DNA from: Pachyseris speciosa
Lineage: Eukaryota > Cnidaria > Anthozoa > Scleractinia > Pachyseridae
NCBI GenBank assembly: GCA_016490735.1
Contig: JAEMWC010000212.1
Span: forward strand, 827,501-891,500
Length of the DNA: 64,000 nucleotides
Direction: 5' to 3'
How positions within the stretch are numbered: position 1 is the stretch's first letter; every line of letters begins with the position of its first letter. This document shows, in pieces, positions 57,725 through 64,000 of the stretch. The notes under the pieces are model-generated. The model was not told the origin of the DNA. It saw only the letters and a list, made by a program, of their open reading frames with translations, and did not search any database. The position numbers and the translations under genes were made by a program.

Positions 57725-57886
57725 AGGATTGTAAGGCACCTTAAGGTGCCTTCTATAACTTCTTAGAGTGCCAACTGTAAGCATCCTTACAGTGTGGACT
57801 GTAAGGATACAAAAGGGACTTTTTTTGCAATTTTAAGTGACACTTTTACATACAGGAGTTTGCCCAGATGCTGATAATTATTCGGG
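57725..57886 (+). repeat. Array edge sequence, copy 3, with 20-bp palindrome
   Basis: Contains the perfect palindrome AAGGCACCTTAAGGTGCCTT (57,733-57,752), TATAACTTCTTAGAGTGCCA, and GTGACACTTTTACATACAGG with CAGATGCTGATAATTATTCG at the end. It marks the outer right limit of the 24-bp array. Unique DNA follows. Confidence 0.85.
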
Positions 57887-60425
57887 ACTCCGATGTCAAA
57901 TAACTTTTAAAAACCTTGAATGTGGAAAAAAAATATGAATTGGATGAGTTACTAGCCAGATGATTTTAATGCCTTAAAATTCACCCGGTGGGATTTTAAA
58001 TTTCTCATACATTTGTCTGTAATTTTCCCTGCGTGTGCGCGAAAAACAAACACTCGTTCGCTCGCATTTTATAGCAACAATGTCCAAACGAGTATAGATG
58101 ATTGCTATTTAATTCCAGTTGAAAGAAAAATACGATTTTCATTGCTGAACAAAGTAAACAACGTTTCAACTAATTAAATGTTAAGCTTCAATTTATTGTA
58201 TTTATCGGTGCTGTCGTGATTTCAACAGTAACAAACGGTTCAGTGTCAAGAGAAAGAATTTGTGGAGTAACTTCTTCCACCAAATTTGAGCTACTTGTTC
58301 CTCCCATTACTGGTATACTGTTCTGTGTTCTTTCTGCTGAGCAGCAACATGTTGTTGGAAAGTGAAAGCCCTTAGCTTGAAGCATTGAATCATTTTGGTT
58401 TTCAACCACACAAGTCCGCCGGACAAGTCCGCGCCATTATCGATCGAGTTTTGAGTATTTCACGAGAAAAAATCTTTCTTAATTTCTTTTCTGACTTGAA
58501 AGCTCACTTTCTGGAGTATCTTGGAGTATATCTTGAAGCCTCTTTTGAAGAATACAACTCGAGTTAAAAGAAACAAACCTCCAAAGAAGATGAAGAAGTT
58601 GTTACTCCGACGATTTGTTGTGTTTCAGAGAGTAAGGGGCTTTTTCAATCTTTCAAATTTCAGTTGAAAATTGTGAAGACATTCATTCGGTGTTTTCATT
58701 ATTTTCCAATGATTTGTATGACATTTTCACGGAAATAAACTCTTTAAAATGGTTTTATTTTCGGAAAGGAGAAACAAAACTAAAGAAATCTGCTCCCTAC
58801 TCAAGTCAGTGCAATATCACTTGCCAGACATACAATTCCATGCTACATGACTGGTCAATAATTAGATGATGGGGCTAGTGTATCAGTGAGTATATCATGT
58901 TTGATTTCTTATGATCCCCTAAACCTGTAAGACACATTTTTGCCTGCCTCCCCCCGTAACCTCCTCTAAAAATTTTCCGGAGAAGAAATAAAAGTCTAAT
59001 CAGTCGTTAAATATACCCAATAAGGATTCTCATACTTTCTGGAGATACTAATAAACTGCCGGAGGAAGGAAGAACTAGAATTTGATCAATACTAAATCTC
59101 AATACTAATCTCCTTGTTTCGTGCCATGATGTATCTTTGTGTGCCTGCGTCTGTGTCTCTGTGTGTGCTAATATGTTTTTTGCAATAAGCTATAGATATC
59201 AATAATTAAATATTATTTAGGGCACTAATTAGTCCTTACTATATCGTGCCTCTCTCCATTCTATTTTCTTTATTTTGTATTTATTATAAAAGTAACACTT
59301 TTATAATTTCAATGGAGAAAACTATAAAATGAAGTGAACGGAAAAGGAAACGTTTCAACACAGCAGAAGTGTCGAAAAGAAGCCAGGTTCTTCAACTGGG
59401 TTCAGTAATTTTTCAGCGATCTAATGACTCAGTGGAACGTCCATGGGAAGAAAAAAAATGGATGGATCTCAAATGCGACCACACCACGAGCTACATTAAT
59501 GAGTGAAATATTAACACTATTTTATAAGTCCATGTGTTCCCACTGACGGATGCTCGTAAGTTTCAGAAGCCCTTTCATGATGAGGGAACTGATGAGTATG
59601 ATTTCATATCTTCTGTTGCAGGACTGTAACAAAGAATTGCAAGTGTTATAAACCCTCGTAATCCCACTACTGCTGGGAAATACTTCTGTGAAAAATACAT
59701 CCTTACACCCTCTGATAAAATTCTGTTCAGCAACAATATTAAAGTGATAGAAAACCATAAACTCAAGTATCCAGAAGAGGAGAGAGGAAGCACAAAAGCA
59801 GCTGTCTTCTCACTTAACCAAGTCTAGAAAGGTTTTACCACGACATTAGTACCCAAGAAAATTTGATGGGGATATTATCGAAAAACTTTAAAAGGTGGAG
59901 GAGAAAGTAAGGGACATTGAGGTTAATCTTGCTGAACAGTTGATGACAGACATGCTCAAACGCACTACTCGCACAACATAAGAAAAAAAAAACGGTTTCA
60001 AAATGAGAACAGAAGATAGGCTAAGAAGCGTAAAGCTTCTAGAAACACAATCAACATAGAGAGAGTTAAACAGTACATTTCAAATACTCCTCTTTCTCAA
60101 GAAGTAATTGAAAAAGACAACATGTTCTCAAGTTAAATACCTTAGGATAATTGTTTAAAAAGGAATGCCATCCACCCAATCTCTTCCTTACTTCCAAGAG
60201 CATTTAGAGCATCCAAGAGCATGAAGGAACATGACATGCTGTAGTTATTGATAGTGAAAAAAAGGAAATGATGAGTCAGATGAAAATGATTAGACAATTC
60301 AAAATGATGAGTCGGATGAAAGTTGAAGGGATGTTTACAAATTAGAGTTAAAATTGTTATCGCAAAGGATTAATAAACATTTTGTTTTCAATACAAATAA
60401 TATTGGTTGTTTATATGATGATACT
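57887..60425. other. Long stretch without a supportable gene
   Basis: AT-rich. A minus-strand frame at 58,188-58,409 (first ATG in QNDSMLQAKGFHFPTTCC) is threonine/serine-rich and could be an exon, but no splice-consistent partner is seen. 59,340-60,330 contains short broken frames (for example KVEEKVRDIEVNLAEQLMTD at about 59,895) that look like a decayed ORF of unknown origin. Confidence 0.3.
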
Positions 60426-61438
60426 TTAACCCATTGGCACCCGTGCCGGCCAAAACCGGCCGTAAAAAACTCCCATGCTTCAAAACATTGCAACGCACGA
60501 ATATTGCCTTAACTGTTAGTTGTGAGCACGAAATGGGATGCCCTTTAAATTTGGATATCCAATAAATGCAAGAAACGTAGCGATTTTGACCAAATATGGC
60601 CTTTTGAGTTTGGACAAGAACGAAACTGACCGTTTTTAACGTCAAAGAGAAACGACAAAAATGCCCCTTTTTGCCTTCATGTTTTTTAAGGAAATCATCG
60701 CCGAAAAACCAAACTTCAACCATCATAACGAAATTTAGTCCTTTTTCTAGCTTACAAATGACTTTTTTTGGTCATATTCTTCTCCCGAGCGTAGATACAG
60801 CCTTTTGTTCCAGTGCATTCGGGCCTTTCCGCCATTTTCAACATCTAGACCACATTGCATGCAGGGAAATGACGAGAATTTTTGACAGCACCCTTTCCTT
60901 CTCCCAATTCTTTCACATATAAACTAAGTCTACAGCCACTCCGACCTACTGCCAAAAATTCCTGCTTGTGGTCATCTTCAGGACTCAGAAATTCCAAAAT
61001 ATGTGGCGGTAGGTCGAGAAATTCATCAATAGTCGAGTCCCAAAGGTACTAAGTGTTCGACCGGCCAAATTCCCAGTTCGTCGAGTAACAAGCCAAATTC
61101 AACAACAAAGTACATCACCTTGCTCGATTCTTTGAGAAAGTGGACTTTTAGCTACCGTCATGCTTAATGATGCTCATCAGGCAGCCGCTAAAGATGAAAA
61201 ATGGCTGTAAATTTAGCAGAAATCGCAAGCAAACCGAACTTGGGCCATTGTTGTCGCTTCACGGATAAAAAAATAGCTACGTCAAAATGACGTTTTCAGA
61301 AACCTTGAGCCTCCAGTGGCTTAGGACAGCACCACTTTTCCCTGGTAGTTCAAATAAAGAGTCAGGAATTGCTATTCATCGTTTATAGGTGGAAAATCCC
61401 TCCGAAAATTTAAAAACAGCCGGTAGTCAATGGGTTAA
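60426..61438 (+). mobile_element. piggyBac-like TTAA MITE, most complete copy
   Basis: TTAA at 60,426-60,429 is followed by CCCATTGGCACCCGTGCCGG. The right end is ACCGGCTGTTTT in inverse sense, finishing GTAGTCAATGGGTTAA at 61,438. The short inverted terminus CCCATTG and the TTAA duplication point to a piggyBac-type mobilised element. About 1,013 bp with no transposase. Three other copies lie at 14,300, 18,081 and 61,944. Confidence 0.8.
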
Positions 61439-61940
61439 CAAAGAAAAATAGAGGTCACGTGACCGGTCCTTTTAACACTATCCAGTGAAAGTCATGGTTG
61501 GTGGTAGTTTAAATCCAGGGTCAGAGTTAAGATTCTACAGTTAAAACAGTTTCTAGGGAGGGGGGGGGGGGGGGGGGTAACTTAGCAGGGCCAGGCTTCA
61601 TTTAACGTTACCTCCTGGGTTTGCAGTTGGCCAGGTCCCGTGACAAGCCACAGTATCAAACTCAATTACCCTAGATGAGATAATAATCGACTTCTGACTG
61701 TCAATAGTGGCTCCAACTCGACCTCTATTGTCTAGTTTTTAAAATCATCACCCCCTCAAGCTGTCTTTCATGCAACTTCAACCTTGAAGCTAACTACTGG
61801 CCAGAAAGTAGTACCCTCCCCCAAAGATCTTGCAGCATATGGCTGTTTCCAAATAAAATAGCGTTGATATGTTACTAGCCTCAAAGGCTTTTGTTTAAGT
61901 AGCTGAGCAATAAAAAATATCAACATCAAAAAAAAAAAAA
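61439..61940. other. No gene seen; poly-G tract at 61,560-61,577
   Basis: Eighteen consecutive G residues at 61,560-61,577. The remainder is unique AT-rich sequence, ending in an A tract (61,929-61,941) next to the following MITE. Confidence 0.4.
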
Positions 61941-62187
61941 ACCCTTTTGGCACCCGTGCCGGCCAAAACCGGCCGTAATCTTTAGCGGCTGCCTGATGAG
62001 CATCATTAAGCGTGACGGTAGCTAAGAACGTCAAAATGACGTTTTCAGAAACCTTGAGCCTCCAGTGGCTTAGGACAGCACCACTTTTCCCTAGTAGTTC
62101 AAATAAAGAGTCACGAATTGCTATTCATCCTTTATAGGGGGAAAATCACTCCGAAAATGTAAAAACAGCCGGTAGTCAATGGGCTAA
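61941..62187 (+). mobile_element. piggyBac-like TTAA MITE, short copy with internal inversion
   Basis: It starts ACCCTTTTGGCACCCGTGCC and ends GTAGTCAATGGGCTAA, so both TTAA sites are degraded. Positions about 61,979-62,025 are the reverse complement of the matching part of the full copy (61,149-61,195), while sequence on both sides is in normal orientation. Confidence 0.75.
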
Positions 62188-62544
62188 TAATGTCTCGAGA
62201 AAAATTGTCAGTACACTTACAAACATTTTTGTAGCCTACCCCTTCATCCTTGCATAAAATCTGCACCAGCCCCCCTCTCTCCCCCTCCCACCCTCCCCAC
62301 CACCCTCTAATTATTAACCGGTCCCTTCGTTAGCTAATCACAATAAGAGTTTTCTACTCATGCGATTCAATAGTAAAATCTGCATGCTGGATCACCACGA
62401 GGTCCGTAAAACTAATCGCGCACATGATAAAAGCTTATCTCAGGTGACATCTCGCTCCTTTGAGCTATTAAACAGACCTAACGATAACACAACTTGCATG
62501 CAAAAACTTGCAAGAAACAGTAACGTACTTAGAGTATATCTAGT
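62188..62544. other. No gene seen
   Basis: Contains a C-rich tract at about 62,268-62,312 (CCCCTCTCTCCCCCTCCCAC). No coding content. Confidence 0.4.
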
Positions 62545-62655
62545 ATCTTGCGACATTTAGAGCATCTCTTTCCTCTCGCAGGGAAAATTTCCTTTTTTCT
62601 GTGTACACGATTACATCTAGAACATGGCTGAATCGACGAGATGTTCTTAGGGTTC
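62545..62655 (-). pseudogene. Gag-like zinc-knuckle remnant of an LTR retrotransposon
   Basis: The minus strand reads SSIQPCSRCNRVHRKK then EIFPARGKRCSKCRKILDIL. CSRC..H..PARGKRCSKC resembles the paired knuckle CxxC...H...CPA.GK.C..C seen in Gag of cnidarian Ty3/Gypsy elements, with the second-finger first cysteine lost (IFPA for CPA). Nothing else of the element is recognisable. Confidence 0.35.
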
Positions 62656-62689
62656 TTCCCTTGCATTAGTAGCCCGGCCAAAATCCCGG

Positions 62690-62935
62690 GCAGCCTGGTA
62701 AAGGCTGGCCAGGTCAGACTTTCCGGGTTTTCGGCCAGGCTTACCGGAAAAACGCGTCCTGGTAAAGCCCGGCAAGCATGGCCACAGCCAAGCTTTCTCG
62801 GCATCCTCGGCAATCGAAGCTTAACCTTCCTGGCCTTGTTAGTTCCAAGGCCGGGCTTTCTCAGCAACCTTGGTAAGAAAAAGCCCGGCCTTCCTGGCCT
62901 CCAAGATTTAAGCCAGGCTTTTACAGTCTTCGTTT
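62690..62935. repeat. GC-rich degenerate repeat
   Basis: Words such as AAGCCCGGC, TTCCTGGCC, GGCCAGGCTT and CGGGCTTTCTC recur irregularly in both orientations. It contrasts sharply with the AT-rich surroundings. Period unclear (about 30 bp). Confidence 0.5.
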
Positions 62936-63750
62936 TTAACTAAAGTGGTGGAGCTTTGATATTGGCCTCAAAATCAAATTTTCATAGACTCTCTCTTAGT
63001 TTACGACTGATTCCGAGACATGGGTTCTCAGAAATTCAGTTTAGGAACATTAATATATTCAAGTGTGATATAATTAGTTGCTATGATTGCTTTTCTATTA
63101 AGCCGAAACACAACGTTAACATAGCGCCCTTAATGAAGGCAAAAAGACAAATATATAGACAGAAATATAAACCAAAACACAATCCTAACATCACACAATC
63201 GTTAAGTCACACATTTACTCAGTGAATTATCCCAAAAGCTCATGAACTGGCTTAAGAAGCAAAATTGTAAAGTCCCTTGAAATTAATGAAAAGAATGTAC
63301 AAACAAGAGTTAAGCGGGAGATAATTTTTCTCACCTACACCATGAACAGAAATCATTAGTGATATTCGAATGTTGCCTCGACAATGTTCGACGACTAAAA
63401 CATGTTTTATCCTCAGCTGAAGATGAATCTCTCCATAAAGTGTGTTTTCGTCAAAATCTCCGCCAGAAAATGGATTTATATCCCCGAGATCTGAACAATT
63501 CGAAAAGATCCAAGTGAGCCCAGGGAACATTTACCGGAGGAAAGAGAACATGTTTTCCGATATTTTGCGCATGCTTCAGGTAGTTCTCTGAAGACCACAA
63601 TCAGACAATCCAGCGGATATAACACAGCAACAGCCAATGATAGTGTGCTAATTTTCACGTGACTATCCTCGTGCTTTTACCAAACAAAGAACCTCTAATC
63701 ATTCTCTTTTGGCGCCCATCTTTGAATTGCCTTTTCGGTTGTTTGATGTC
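62936..63750. other. No gene seen
   Basis: AT-rich. Minus-strand frames of 60-92 codons at 63,252-63,658 show no motif. Confidence 0.35.
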
Positions 63751-63756
63751 TTTTTA

Positions 63757-63912
63757 ATGGTTCAGAGGGAGAATGAAAACAACGTTAGCGTAGTACACGA
63801 AAAGCAAGTCTGTGGCGCCGACGTGAAACTAAATAAAGGCATCTCCGTGGATGTATCTGCCGGTACGATTAGACTAGCTGACGGGCTAGGCAGGCAAGCC
63901 ATTAAGAGATTT
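63757..63912 (+). CDS. Candidate first exon of an unrecognised gene
   Basis: ATG near 63,757 opens MVQRENENNVSVVHEKQVCG, ADVKLNKGISVDVSAGTIRL and ADGLGRQAIKRF, with a GTAGGT donor-like site at about 63,915 just before an in-frame TAG. Codon content is host-like and the reading frame is open through the donor. No motif is recognised, and the rest would lie outside the window. Confidence 0.3.
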
Positions 63913-64000
63913 TGGTAGGTGAAAACTCTAGGATCAATTCTTAAATTACAAAAGGCCGTAACTTGTCAACGACGCAGTGAGACCTGAAAGAACAAAACCA

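Larger units (their letters stand above)
32640..57770 (+). repeat. 24-bp palindromic minisatellite, giant + array
   Basis: Roughly 1,000 or more units over 25 kb. The consensus unit is ACTGTAAG, AGTG, CTTACAGT and a spacer GCGG, GGGG, CAGG, GAGG or AAGG. Variation sits mainly in the spacer and loop. The register is unbroken from 32,759 to about 38,515 and again from about 52,529 to 56,522. Between them 23-bp units are frequent. Four of the six frames lack stops in the consensus, giving (TVRTVRVL)n and (DCKSAYSA)n on + and (TVSTLTVR)n and (HCKHSYSP)n on minus. None has a credible start, domain or end. It begins in degenerate units shared with 20,404 and finishes in two edge sequences. Confidence 0.95.

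Noticed and set aside
20983..57770. CRISPR-like array of palindromic repeats
   Set aside because: There are no unique spacers (only 4-bp variable spacers), no cas genes, and the context is eukaryotic.
20404..57770. Telomeric or canonical centromeric repeat
   Set aside because: The unit is not TTAGGG-like, and nothing in the sequence indicates centromere identity. A centromere role cannot be excluded but has no support here.

Overview
This window looks like a stretch of an anthozoan (probably stony coral) nuclear genome. The assignment is an inference. It rests on intron-split short exons, an AT-rich background, and a dense mix of repeat types common in cnidarians: LINE tails ending in (ATT)n, a tRNA-derived SINE, a Penelope-like element with a GIY-YIG domain, a Merlin transposase remnant, and TTAA-flanked and foldback MITEs. 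No complete protein-coding gene can be supported. Only a few short candidate exons are visible.

Layout. 1-400: two small exons of an unrecognised + strand gene. 800-18,800: a mosaic of decayed and nested mobile elements. These include LINE reverse transcriptase remnants, foldback MITEs, two copies of a 12-bp self-complementary satellite, a Merlin transposase fragment, a hAT-like element with 7-bp minisatellite ends, a Harbinger-like hairpin, a Penelope-like 3' end and a MITE inside a MITE. Two candidate acidic exons lie at 15.3 and 16.7 kb. 18,850-20,535 and 30,435-32,755 are two copies of one duplicated segment, each leading into an array.

The dominant feature is a 24-bp palindromic minisatellite filling about 32 kb. 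It runs in + orientation at about 20.4-20.87 kb, in reverse orientation from 20.98 to 28.17 kb (broken by one SINE), and again in + orientation from about 32.64 to 57.77 kb. Each unit is two 8-bp complementary arms, a 4-bp loop and a 4-bp variable spacer, so every arm can pair with both neighbours. The orientation switch near 20.9 kb lies on a perfect 25-bp inverted repeat around a conserved edge sequence. That edge recurs twice at the far end of the large array (57.4 and 57.8 kb), which suggests the array is the body of a mobile or repeatedly duplicated unit. Higher-order repeats of 96 bp, about 1.03-1.06 kb and 2,832 bp show how it grew.

The unit is 24 bp and lacks stops in four of six frames, so giant reading frames appear on both strands. 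I treat these as artefacts of the repeat, not genes. Between about 38.5 and 52.3 kb single-base deletions accumulate, mainly GGGG to GGG. This fits either uncorrected long-read errors in an unpolishable repeat or absence of coding constraint.

57.9-64 kb returns to AT-rich unique DNA. It holds two more copies of the TTAA MITE family (one with an internal inversion), a Gag-like zinc-knuckle remnant, a GC-rich degenerate repeat and a possible 5' exon at the right edge. A zinc-finger-like exon and a decayed coiled-coil-like fragment lie at 28.9-30.2 kb, between the two arrays. The genes form no visible pathway. The story of the window is repeat biology.
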